Source: Chromera velia
Taxonomy: Eukaryota > Sar > Chromeraceae
Direction: 5' to 3'
Assembly: GCA_018398765.1 (NCBI GenBank)
Contig: JAHBMJ010005745.1
Span: forward strand, 37,378 to 101,377
DNA length: 64,000 bases
The notes beneath the pieces were generated by a model, which was not told where the DNA came from, did no database searches, and was given only the letters and a program-made list of their open reading frames with translations. Numbering within the stretch: position 1 is the stretch's first letter; each line of letters starts with the position of its first letter. The translations under genes were made by a program, and so were the position numbers. Shown piece after piece: positions 35,111 to 46,310 of this stretch.

Positions 35111-35737
35111 CTAAAAAGCCCAGAACTCTTCCGTAATATCCCAGTGCGGTGCCCAGCGAGGGTAGCACTCACTGATCCGCTGACAAATCCATCTTTTAAA
35201 AGACTTTGCTAGCTTGCGCTGTTCAAACATAGGGAGAGCTGCCCTGGACAAGGCATCTGCTTCCTCATTTTGAACCCCTGGGAGATGAACAGCGGTAATT
35301 TCCAACATGTGGTGGTAGGAGAGGGAGAATAAGGACTCCAAGATGGGGCGCATCACTGGAGTTCAAACATACCCCCTTCTAACAATTGCTACTGAGCAGG
35401 TGTTGTCACACTGAACCAGAATGTTGAAACCCCAGAGCGAAGGTGACTTGGCGCCCAGCAAGGCGTGTTGCCGCCAGAGGTCCAGAGCTAAGAAAACTGC
35501 TCTGAGGGACCTCTCGATACGCTTGAATTCCCACCAGTTAGAGTGGGCGACGGATTGCAGGGCTAACCAAACTCCAGCATAGCAGAGTGGGGTTAGAAGC
35601 GACGGGTAGAACAAAAGACCACCGTCTCCCAAACTTGCTGCATCTGTACGCAGGATGGCGATACATGGGGGGAGAGGGTTGGGTATGCAGGGTATGATGT
35701 CAGGGGCCCAGACGTCTAACGTCCCTCCTGGTCCCAC
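35111..35737 (-). pseudogene. RNase H domain of the retroelement
   Basis: Two open pieces (35737-35363 and 35356-35111). The acidic residues expected of RNase H are visible: Asp in LRTDAAS, Glu in WEFKRIE and Asp in VQCDNT. The second piece carries VHLPGVQNEEADALSR, typical of the end of retroelement RNase H domains. The domain follows the reverse transcriptase on the same strand, separated by a frame break. It degrades the RNA template during cDNA synthesis. Confidence 0.75.
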
Positions 35738-35764
35738 TGGAAAGAGACGGCGAGAGAGACCCTT

Positions 35765-37112
35765 CTAGTTCAAAAGTTTAACCCACCATCGCAAACCGAG
35801 ACAAAGTGCCGAACTTGCTGAGTAATCAGGAAGAGGCACGGCCTGATTGTGGATTCTATTCCAGGCTTGGTGCGCGGTGCGAGGGGCAAACAAATCCCAT
35901 CCAGTTATGAGGTGATAGGGTGCTTCACATGACAAAATTAACAACTTGAAGTGGTTGAGAAAACCAATAAGTTTAGCAAGGTCGCCAAACAATGAGGGCG
36001 GTTCATTGTCGGGGGGATCAACGAACCTAGCCAAAAGGCCAAAGGCTTTTGCTTTCTTCTTTTCGGAGAGGGACAAATAAGGTAATGTGCCCCCCTCTCC
36101 CGTAGAAACATCTACCTCCAAAATGTCTTGTGAGCGGGCTGGGAGATGGAGCTTCTTTGAATGGACTTTCCAACCCCATAAAAACTCTAAAACAACCCAA
36201 ATTAAGATAAGGGCAGCTGAGCAAGCGGCAGTGGTAGGAGCTGCAATCATCCAATCGTCTACATACACCAGCACAATCGGTACCCCAATAGCATAGAAAA
36301 ATGCTCTCATATGCTTGGCAAAGGCTTGAAACAAAAACGGAGCGACTTTCAGCCCTAACTTTAAAGAGGAGGTAGCCGTACGTGTAAAACTGGCCTTGCC
36401 AAAAAGGGTGACGAACCCCCAAGAATGTACGATAGGAGGGGTGAATTGGGAGATATAGAAATCCATCTTTCAGATCCAGTTTCGCAATGAACCAGCCCGG
36501 CTTGACTGATCGGAGAAAGTTTCGGATTGAAACGTATGTGAACGGACTCTCCTTGCAAGCCTCATTCAAACCAGAAACTGAAGCATCAAAAATGACACGC
36601 ATCTTGTCATCCTTGAACACAACCCCCAATGGAGTTACCAGATGAGGTTTTGCTCCGTCAGGGGTTGAAAAGATCTTCTCAAGTTTTTTTAACCGGTCCA
36701 ATTCTGTACGGACTGCCTCGGGATCGTCAAACAGGGAGGAATAATTCTTCAAATCAGTTGTTGGTGGAATAAAGCGCAATGGAAGCTGGAACCCCTCTCT
36801 TAAAACAGAGACAAACCAGGCAGGGAACGCAGCCGCTTCTGCTGCTTCAGCAGACAGCTGGTGTCCTGGTGAGTCTGGGCCCACTGAGCCAAATGGTATC
36901 GCTGGCACTGATGCCTGGGGTTGAGGAGGAACCCAGGTTGAAGCCTTTCTGTCGGCTGGGAGCCAGTCAGCCAGGAGTTGTAAGGAAAAGCCGTCAAACG
37001 GTGAGTCGATCGATAGAGACGAAGCGGGCACGTCCTCAATGAAAGCAGAGGGGTTAAACAAATTAGGAAAAACATCTGCATTCAACCGTATCGCATAAAA
37101 AAGAAGCAACAT
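35765..37112 (-). pseudogene. Reverse transcriptase of the tyrosine-recombinase retroelement, one frameshift
   Basis: The N-terminal frame (37112 to about 36,390) has the palm motifs LVTPLGVVFK, MRVIFDASVSGLN and FIAKLDLKDGF with the first catalytic Asp. The frame then changes by one base, and the downstream frame (to 35765) continues with GLKVAPFLFQAF and the YVDDW catalytic box. The break lies between about 36,350 and 36,390 (TCTTTAAAG region) and is a single-base indel in an otherwise coherent domain. The sequence resembles DIRS/Ngaro-group reverse transcriptases more than Ty3/gypsy ones. Confidence 0.8.
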
Positions 37113-37280
37113 GCACGCGTAATGTTTTAAATGTATTTAAGCTTCAGCCTGGATAGACGCTGAGTTAAACACATTATCCTGACAGGTCTAACTAAGAAGA
37201 CCCCGTCATCTTACCACTAAGCCCAAGTTGCAGCTAACTATTATGTCGAATTGAAAATTCCCTTAATTTTAGACCAACTG

Positions 37281-37292
37281 ACTACCTATCTC

Positions 37293-37327
<35 letters not shown>
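37281..37327. repeat. TA microsatellite between gag and RT of the retroelement
   Basis: A run of about 20 TA units in AT-rich sequence. The stretch 37,113-38,090 around it carries no recognisable coding domain. Confidence 0.9.
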
Positions 37328-37330
<3 letters not shown>

Positions 37331-38094
37331 CCAGCATGCCTCTACAAGGACTCAAAGATGAATAAGGATAGACGACTAAACCGTTTCACAAGCCGTTTCA
37401 CGGACTGTCACGTACACTGTCAGCGACATATAGTCAGTGGTCGCAGTGGTCAAGCATGGAATGGTGAAAACAGTGAGCACATGCACAGTGTAACGCCTTT
37501 CCAACTAATACTGCTCTCAAAACTTTCTCTTCGGGTGCCATGCTGGTCGTTTCTTATGAAACCAACGACCCTTATGATTGAACTGAAGTATAATTCTGTT
37601 CTGGTTGACTGTCTATCACTATAGGTCTGTGGCGGTCGATACTTATCAAATACCACCGATACTGCATGCTTAATGGTGGACTCAATTATAGACTCTGAGG
37701 GATACTTGATTGTGCTGATCCCTTTCTTACGAGAGCATGTTTTCAAACTGAGGTCAGACCTGGAGGGATGCATCGAAACGGCATGCATGCAGGCTGCACA
37801 TCAAGTACTGACAAGTAGTGCCACCTTAAGAGATAAGCGCCAACTGTGCTGCCCGATGCAACCCCCTCCCCCTCCGCGTGCGAGACCGTTGCGTACAACC
37901 AGGACGGAAAATGACAGTCAATAAAAAAAAAAAAAATCATGTCATCAATCCAACTGAATAAGGAGTGCCGCAGACCCACCCCCTTAATGCCCCAAGCTTG
38001 CCTGAAAATTTCAAGGCAGCAGTGACAGAAGCAAGTTCACATACAAAAATACGTCAGTTCCGACCAGACGGAAGACGGCACACACACCCCAGAC

Positions 38095-40112
38095 TCATTT
38101 TGAGCCCTTACTTACCCCCCATACCACCACGACCACCCCGGCCGCCACGCGGCCACCTGGGTTGGAGTGGAAACTACCACCACCTCGGCCCCCGGGGTGG
38201 CCGCCTCTGCCGCCACCACGGTTGTTGTTGCTTGGCCTGCCTGGGTAGAAGGTTTGAACACCCCCGCTGTCGTCTTCCTCCTTCTTTCCACCGCGCCCTC
38301 TGCTGTGTCCCCTCCGGATCGGGCGGTGGTCGCCCCTCCCGCCGCGCCCTCTGCTGTGTCCCCTCCGGATTGGGCAGTGGTCGCCCCCTCCGCCGCTCCC
38401 TCTAGCACCAGGAGGAATAAGAGTACGGAGGGACTGAACTTCATTTCGGAGGCGAGCCACTTCTGCTCGGAGCTCTGTCACTTCACCTGACAGGCTGCTG
38501 TGCGCAGTTTCAAAATTGAATGGTGCGAACTTCAGTGGCAATCACCCGAGCAAGGGCTGCCCCCACGAAAGTGTCCAAGTCCGCATATATAAAATGCTCA
38601 AGGGGGGTACCGTTGTGGAGGCGGCGTAAAACGTGGCACTGCCGCACTGCTTCTGTACCTACTCCTTACGTGGTGAACAGCTCACCGTTCTTTTTGTAGT
38701 AGTCGATTAGATCTTTGATCGCTTTATACATATGCTCAATCGAGGTAAGGACAGCACCTAGGGACAGCACGCGCGATCACGGAATCGAGCGTTCTTTCCC
38801 CCTTTGTTTTGGTGCGTTGGCGGGAAAGGATGTCCATCTTTCTCCAAATATCTCGCAGGAGTGTCCCAATCTCTGACAGAGTTAGAGTGGCTAACTCATC
38901 GGACCTCTCGTCATCATTTGTGATAAACCGGGAGAGGATGATTCGGAGGGCTTCGTAACAGTAATAGCGAAGAGGGGCGGCTAGAGAAGCACCTGCCACT
39001 TCGATGTCAGTGATATACAGGTCATTGGGGGTTGTGGGGGTCCACAAAAAAGAAGAAAAGTGGCGCTTGCGGTGTAGATCAATGCTACAAACTAAGGGGG
39101 CCATGGCTACCTGCTCGGTGCCCCCGTTCACTTGCGCTACCTCTTCCTCATGAGCAGCATCTGCCAAATCCTCAGCCATTGCTACCTGCTCTGCTTTGGA
39201 CGGTATTAACCTACTGAATCCTGCTGTTGTTGCTTGCCTGCCAGCGGCCAGTGTTGTCTAGGCTTGGTTTGCTGATGCCCCAAGAGCTGAAAAAAGCTGA
39301 CGCACACTGGCCGGGCTCTGATGGCCGGCTGGAGGGGGTGGGATACCTCTGTCAGCCGCGGTTGTCACAGGCAGGGGTACCTGGTACGGCTGTACCCCAG
39401 ACGGAATCACAGGGTAGGTTGAAGGGGGCACAGGAGTGACTGCGTTCAACCTGAGGTGGACTGCGGTGAGTCTGTTCGCCGCGGAGAGCTCTGGAACACG
39501 GGCTGACGCTCTCTCTCCAGACTGAATTCCCCCCTGCCTTAACGTGTTGGCTAACTGAACGAGGCCTGGGGTTGCAAGGAAGGTGGGACCCCGTTAGACA
39601 GATCTGCGGCCGCTGTTTGAGGGGCGAAAAGCCGGTCGGAGACGGTCTGTCTGGCACCTAATACGTGCTGCGCCACCTCGCTTTCATTAGGAGTATCGGC
39701 TGCACGGCATGTATCCGCTGCGGCAGCTGCATCGGCTGCTGCTCTAGTTGCTGCATTCTGGTTGTTCTTTTCTGTCTGGCAGACAAGCGCTGCCAAACCC
39801 AAAGGGGCGGCGGGCATACCCATCGGGGGCAGGGCAAGCCGACTGGGCAGGAAGGGTGAGGGGTGGTCTTGCAGACCGTGAGCTGCTGCTGTCATATGAC
39901 TGAAAAGGTCTAACTGGATTGAGACACCTGGACCTGTCTGGGGATGGTTAGGACCAGTAGGGTTGAAAGGTGCAGGTGGAGGGGGGGGTCTGTGATCTGC
40001 GGTCAGCGATGCATGGAAGTTTGGCGCAAACTCAGAGAGACGGCTGCGTAACAGGGCAAAGTGATCTAAAGACAACCAACTAGGTTGTCCGGCTGCCTGG
40101 GAGGACGATGTA
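38095..40112 (-). pseudogene. Gag-like region of the tyrosine-recombinase retroelement, degenerate
   Basis: A chain of open pieces in changing frames. The upstream piece (40112-39551) is Pro/Ala-rich; a middle piece (39179-38736) has helical, charged sequence; the last (38541-38095) begins with a short coiled coil and ends in an RGG/Gly-rich tail of the RNA-binding kind. This matches the position and character of a gag but cannot be aligned to a named family by eye. The chain is cut at its 5' side by the gypsy 3' LTR at 40113, and Gly/Lys-rich coding-like sequence resumes beyond the gypsy element at about 46,400-46,600. Confidence 0.5.
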
Positions 40113-40414
40113 TATAAGCAGAATACGGGGCTTAGAACTCTGAATACTAACGAATCGGATGTGCATTCAGAGTTCATAGACTATAAGAGTTTGACCTAGA
40201 GAGGTTCGTATATTGTTCCTTCGATCAAGCCAGTCCAACGATCGTTAGCGATCGTTAGCTAATTCGAATACATGCAGATCGATGTCACTTTATTCAGTCC
40301 TGTGCCAAGCCATACTTATTGAAGTCTGCGCGCGCATCGCCGCGGCGCCACCGGCCTTGCAGCTCCGCCACTCCGCGGGCCCGTCGCATACTCGCCGCTC
40401 GTAGCCGGCCTATA
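40113..40414 (-). repeat. 3' LTR of the Ty3/gypsy element
   Basis: About 302 nt, colinear with 46015-46310. Its terminal bases read TA...TA where the 5' copy has TG...CA, explained by one transition at each end. The 5-bp flank ATGTA (40108-40112) corresponds to ATGCA beyond the 5' LTR. Confidence 0.85.
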
Positions 40415-40634
40415 CCTGCCTGCTGCTTCGAAACCGACGTCCACTCTCGGTTCCAGTGCCTGCACACATCCATAACTAATCGACCTCGTGGCATTGATTG
40501 ATAACATGCACCTGCACACTTCATCGAACCATAAATGAACGAAGCAAGTCGGAATGTAGAGTCCGACCCCCATACTGCCACCCTGCATCTATGCATGATG
40601 CAGGATAGAATTGCTTTCTGCCTCGAATCACTCA

Positions 40635-43600
40635 TCAGGGAATTTCATCTTCCCAAAACTCACACACATGCATTCTACTCCATAAACCTCTTAGTTCTGC
40701 CCATACTGATTTCACCTCTCTACTTCTTAATTGCCACCTAAACCTGCCTATTGCTTGCTTCTCTTTCTTTTGCTGTCTTTTCTTTTCTTTGAAGGCATGC
40801 AATGCCTCCTTTGCATGTGTCAGGTTGACAGCAGGCTCCCATAATGTATTTTCTTTACTTTCTCCTTCCCACCACACCAGGTAGTGCGCCTGTTTATCTA
40901 TCTTTCTGTGGTCGAGAATCTTTTTTACTTCATATTCAATCTCTTCTGATGCAGGTAACCGAACAGCAGGCAGAGGATCATCCTTCCTTCTCTCATACTT
41001 TTTCAGGTATGATAGTACATTAATCACATTGTGACCCTTCATTCCTGTAGGGAATATAAGCTCATACGCGTTGCTCCCCACCTTTCTCTTTACCTCGAAT
41101 GGTCCATAAAATACAGGCTCAAGCTTTCCGCTTGGCTTCCTGCTTCCCTTAAAATATGCATTGCGTACAAGCAAAAAATCCGCTGGAGCAAATGAAACCT
41201 CTTGTCTGTGTGGATCTACTTGTTAAGCTGCTCGTTCTCTTCCTTGCTCAAGTCTCTCCTTTGCTCTCATGATTTCTGCTTCTCTGTGATCTGCAAAGTC
41301 TGCTGCTGGCGGACAGAATGACTTAGAACGCACAGAGACAGAAGGCAGACGAATCGGGTCACGTCCGTACAGAAAGCGAAAAGGAGACATGCCTGTGGCT
41401 GGATGCACCGAATCACAATACGCAAACTGACAAGAACACAACCACTTCGGCCAGTCCGTTTGATGCTCGTTCATAAAATAACGCAACATCTGTTCGATGG
41501 TCTGGTTGTCTCTCTCTGTCTATCCATCTGACTGTGGGTGTCCTCTTGTACTCATATTCAATTTTATGCCCCACAGCCGAGCGAGTTCCTTCCAAAATGC
41601 AGAGAAAAAACGAGGATCACGGTTATTAACCACTAATTGGGGCATCCCATGCTCACAGACAATCCTCTCAAAGACCACCTCGGCTGTCCCTTCCGCTGTA
41701 ATCTCTTGTGAGACTGCAGCAAAGAAAGGAGTTTTGGAGAGGCGATCAACCACAGAGAGGATTCCATCTACCTCTTCTCCTTTAAACACCACCCTCGGGA
41801 GTCCAAATACAAAATCAAGAGAAATAGACTGAAAAGAAAATTCAGGAATAGACAGAGGTTGGAGCAATCTATACTGCTTCTCAGTCGGCCTCTTTGCTTT
41901 TTGACAGGCATCACACTTTCTGACGTACTGAACAACCGATGCGTACATATGTGGCCAATAAAAACTCCCTGCCAGTTTCAAATATGTTTTCTCTGCCCCC
42001 AAATGCCCCCCTGCGGCCGTATCATGATGTTCATAAATGAGGTTTCTTTGTAGTCTCTCTGTCGGAACGGCCAGTCTGTCATTGAAATAGAGCAGTCCGT
42101 CTTCTATCTGAAACCTCGGAAGAATCAGCCATAAATGTTGAGGACCAGGCACTTCTTTCTTAGGGTCTTTGTCAGGGTCTTCAATTTGGAGCCTTGCTTC
42201 AAGCACTTCCTTCACCTTCATCCAAAATTTCTCTTCTTCATATCCTTTCCAGTAATTCCTCATCCGGCTGCACTCTTGATTCCATGTGCAACAATTGACA
42301 CACTTCTTTTCTTTCTTTATCTTTTTTTTCTTTCTCAGCATTCACCCCAGGGCACCTGCTCAGCGCATCTGCCACGCGATTCCGAGCACCAAGCATGTAC
42401 CTCGGAGTGATCCCGATCTCATCGAACATGCTGACAAATCTGCGTATACGTGGAGACATTAAGGTGTGGTCAGTGGACACATTCACATATTTGAGTGACA
42501 TATGATCTGACCACACCTTAGTTGTGTGACTAATATATGGCCTCCACGATTTGACCGCAAACATGCAGAAAAGAAATTCTTTATCTCTGATTGGATACTT
42601 GAGCTCTGCCTGTGTCATTCTACGTGATGCGAATGCACACGGACGGAGCCAGCCGATCTCAGGATCTTCCTGCATGAGCGCGGCAGCGAGCATTTCTGTT
42701 GATTCGCACACATCTACAAAAATTTTGAAGGGACGCGCAGGGTCAGGAATGTAGAGTTCAATAGTATTCTTCACTGCTCGCTTTACTGCTTCAAAGCTTT
42801 CTTCCTCTTTCTTCCCCCACTCAAACGATTTGTTTCTCTTCAGCAATGCATACAAAGGGCCTGCTTTCTTACTGAAGCGAGGGACAAACCGTCTCACCCA
42901 ATTTGTAAACCCCAAAAATGAAAGCACTTCATTTCTGTTCTTAGGATTAGGCCACTTACTGACTTGGTCTGTCTTGCTCTGCTCGGGCCGCACTCCGGTC
43001 CTGGAGATCTTCAGCCCAAGAAATATCACCTCAGTCTGCATGAAATGGCATTTTGACAATTTTGCATACAATTTATTTTCACTCAACAAACGTAAAACAA
43101 TTCTGATGTGTCTCTTGTGCTCTTCTCTTGTATGTAAATAAATTAGAATGTCATCCAGAAAAACCGAAACAAAACGGTCAAGACAAGAGTGAAGAGCAAA
43201 TTGAATCAACCTCATCACTGCAGGAGGCGCGTTTGTCAACCTAAAAGAAACAACCAGCCACTCAAAAGAACCATAGCGTGTAGTGAAAGCTGTCTTTAGG
43301 ATGTATTCTTCTCTGACCCTCATTTGGTGATAATACTGCCTGAGGTCCAGTGTCGTGAAGAACCGGGCCCCATGCAATCGATCAATCAACTCTTGCGGGT
43401 GAGGGAGAGAATGCTTGTCTTTGATAGTGATGCGATTCAAGCCAGTGTAGTCACAACACATTCTCATTGAGCCATCTTTCTTTTGTACAAAAAGAACAGG
43501 CGCAGCATAAGGAGAAGCAGACGGTCGGATGAATCCTTGTTTAAGGTATGTAATTACTATCTATCTGTCTCCTCAGCTCATCTGTCTCTCCCATTGACAG

Positions 43601-44624
43601 CCGATAAGGCGGACGGGCAGGAGGTGAATGACCGGGCTCAAGTTTGATTTTGAAATCTAAATGAGGTCCTCTTGACGGTGGCAGATAAGAGAGATGATCG
43701 GGAAAAAGAGACGCATGATTTGCCACAATTCCTTTCACATCTTGAGGAACATCCACATCTGGTCGAGAGAGAAAAGCACGCACGTCCGACAAATTAGGGG
43801 CCAACCGAGCAGGATGATCAGACGGAAGAGAAGAGAGAAAGTCAGAAGAGAAAAAATCAGAACCCACGTTCCCTCCATCATTCATTCTCCCCTTTCCTTT
43901 TCCCTCACTCATTTCAGTTGCATACACGAAGCACTCATGTTCCCCCTCTCCTGCAAGCCAGTGTGCCGTCTCCATTCTCACAATATGGCAGACAGCACCT
44001 TTTCGAATTGCTCGTTTGGCCTGCACAGAAGAAAAGACAGGAGGGCAAGGTCGGTTCTCTTCACATGCACCCCCCCCGAATAATGACTTCCTGGCCGTTA
44101 AAGAAGAAACGAAGAGAACGAGGCCAATAACCAAGTTCTGGTTGGTGGATGTCACTCCATTTTCTTCCCACGATGACATCATAGTCGTCCAGGTCAGCCA
44201 GCAATGCACCGACTGTCTCTTGATACCTCTGAATACGAAGGGGAACAGAAGGTGTATACTCACTGACCTCTCGTCCTCTGGGCTCCTTCACGGCCATCCT
44301 ACATCTCATTGGGGTCCCAAACCTGTGAATATACAACTGACGTAGGTGTACAAACTTGCTATCAATGAAAATATCATCAGCTCCAATGTTATACAAAACT
44401 CTGACTGGAGCACCCGCGACAGTACCGTGATAGACAAAACCAGTCTCAAACGAATCATCCTCATCATCCTCTTCCTCACTCAATTCTTCGTCTGTTCTCT
44501 GCCTTTTATCTTCCTCAACTTCATAACGTACCGTCAAGTCGGGTTCGACCACGGTCTCGTCATTCTCGTTTCGGCCTCTGATCGTCCTCACCCCAGCTAC
44601 CCGTCTCGATCCAGCCTTGCACAC
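40635..44624 (-). pseudogene. Gypsy pol: protease, RT, RNase H, integrase, chromodomain (broken)
   Basis: Protease (44624-44061): the active-site box reads YNIGADD where D(T/S)G is expected, so the catalytic Asp is lost. RT-RNase H (about 43,530-42,238): CDYTGLN, LDLRQYYHQ and the FLDD box are intact, and RNase H ends in ARNRVADALSR; a frame break with a short TAGA repeat precedes it near 43,550. Integrase (42341-41223): an H2C2 finger (H...H...CDAC) and the first Asp in SLDFVFGLP are present, but the second reads NNRDPRF for the usual SDR. A TAG interrupts it after HPQSDG at 41,520. The last piece (41174-40635) contains a chromodomain, with YEVKKILDHR and YLVWWEG. Confidence 0.85.
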
Positions 44625-44675
44625 TGGTTAATGTCCAGTCGGCTGAGGTTGAGGCGATCCGCCGAAAGAGGGAGA

Positions 44676-45941
44676 TCATGCACGTCTTCTGTCACCGAAG
44701 CCAAAGCCTCTTCCAGGTGACATGGGTGAACTTGGACTGTCACCTCTCTGTCTAGACCTCCCTCTCCCCCCTGTAGGTTGAGTGACTTGATTGATGGGAT
44801 ACGGGAAGGGAAGGGATGGGTAAAGAGGAGGTGGCCAGGGGTACCCAGGCGTCGCCCCAAAACCCGGGACGAAAGGGACAAATCCTAGAGATGCCCTGGG
44901 TGGCCACGGAGATCTGGATTGAGACGTCATTTGAATGGTCCGCATGTGTGGAGGAAGTTGAGGTCCATTCCTACACGCGGCCATCATGTGGGTGTTCTCT
45001 CCACATAGAAGACACCGATTCAGTCCCCTCCTACTCTCCCACACCGTCTGTGGAATCAATGGGTGTCGGGGTGGAAGTCTTCTCAAAAGTCGCACCCCAA
45101 TGCCACACAATTCCATGGGAGCCGGTCCTCTGAGATCAATCACCGGACTCGGATTAGACGGGGGCCCTCGCGACCAACGGCTTCCAGAGCGCGAACTGGC
45201 CTGCTTGAGCCAGATTTCGCTGTCCAACGCCTTCTCCATTGCTTCGTCTAATGTTACCGGCTCTATCCTGTCAGTCTCATACATAATCCCGGGCGGCAAA
45301 CCCTCAATATAGTCCTCTACGAGATCCTCCTCACTCGTATTTGTGATCTTCAACGCGAGAAGGGAGAATTCTTTATTGTAGTCGTCGACCGTCCCTGTGT
45401 ACCTGAGGGACAACACCTGCTTTCTTGCCTTCCTCCTCTCATGTTTCTCCTTATACCTGCGTTGCAGCACCTCACGCAGTGCAGGCCAGTCTGTAAATCC
45501 CATACCTCTCTTCACACGTAAGTCGAACCAGTCCCTCAGCTCCTTGCACAAAAAAGACTTTGTGAGGCCAAGCTGACGATGAGGAGCAACATTCGCATTA
45601 GTAAAGTAGTCATTGGTGTCCGTAATAAACCTCTTCACAGTGTCGCGGTGTCCAGTGAACTCGTCCGGCTGCTTCAGTACAATCGGATTCCGGGGAAGCT
45701 GCTCTCATAGATCAGGGCCCTGAGAGGGCACGACAAGCTGCTGTGTACCCTCCTCACTCATTGGCAGCACCTGAGGAGGCAACTGTAGAGGTATAGCTAC
45801 AACCCTCGCCACCAGCCCCTCCATGGTCTGCCGCATCATCTCTTGAGTCTGCTGCAGGCTGGTGACAGACTGTTCAAGGTTGTACAGTGCCATTCCCACC
45901 TGCTCATTTATCAAAGGAGCCAAGACTGGAGGTGGTTCCAT
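44676..45941 (-). pseudogene. Gypsy gag with one in-frame stop
   Basis: The likely start is the ATG at 45941, with open frame reaching upstream into the LTR. The frame is coherent through the retrotransposon gag domain (W..L...L...Y..., about 45,600-45,250) and a CCHC knuckle CLLCGENTHMMAAC. It is broken once by TGA at 45705-45707, where a CGA codon would restore sense on the transition model. Gag packages the RNA into particles. Confidence 0.8.
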
Positions 45942-45983
45942 GACAGCAACAGAATTCAGACTGAATTTAAACGAATCAAAAAG

Positions 45984-46011
45984 CCTGTTCGAAACCTGGC
46001 TCTGGTAACCA
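45984..46011 (-). other. Primer binding site of the gypsy element
   Basis: Three bases inside the 5' LTR, the minus strand reads TGGTTACCAGAGCCAGG followed by a T-loop complement (TTCGAA). On the plus strand this is the complete 3' end of a tRNA: T-stem/loop, acceptor strand, discriminator and CCA. The match extends well beyond the usual 10-18 nt. The tRNA identity was not determined. Confidence 0.7.
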
Positions 46012-46014
46012 GAT

Positions 46015-46310
46015 TGTAAGCAGAATACGGGGCTTAGAACTCTCAACGCTAACGATGTGTATTCAGAGTTCATAGACTATAAGAGTTTGACCTAGAGAGG
46101 TTCGTACATTGTTCCTTCGATCAAGCTAGTCCAACGATCATTAGCGATCGTTAGCTAATTCGAATATATGCAGATCGATGTCACTTTATTCAGTCCTGTG
46201 CCAAGCCACACTTATTGAAGTCCGCGCGCGCATCGCCGCGGCGCCGCCGGCCTCATGGCTCCGCCACTCTGCGGGCCCGTCGCATACTCGCCGCTCGTAG
46301 CCGGCCTACA
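46015..46310 (-). repeat. 5' LTR of the Ty3/gypsy element
   Basis: 296 nt, beginning TGTAGGCC and ending GCTTACA on the element's strand, so it has canonical TG...CA ends. The inner third is GC-rich (CGCGGCGCC). It is followed by ATGCA, the 5-bp target copy. Confidence 0.85.

Larger units (their letters stand above)
40113..46310 (-). mobile_element. Ty3/gypsy chromovirus-type LTR retrotransposon, decayed
   Basis: Minus-strand element with LTRs at both ends, a tRNA-complementary primer site, gag, protease, RT-RNase H, integrase and a C-terminal chromodomain. It is flanked by ATGCA/ATGTA, a 5-bp target duplication differing by one transition. It is inserted in the gag region of the older tyrosine-recombinase retroelement. 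Multiple stops and at least one frameshift make it inactive. The chromodomain places it with chromoviruses, which use it to target particular chromatin. Confidence 0.9.

Noticed and set aside
39551-40177. A separate gene starting at 40177 with the same first residues as the gypsy gag frame
   Set aside because: The shared first residues are the translated LTR; the frame merely reads out of the 3' LTR into the interrupted retroelement gag.
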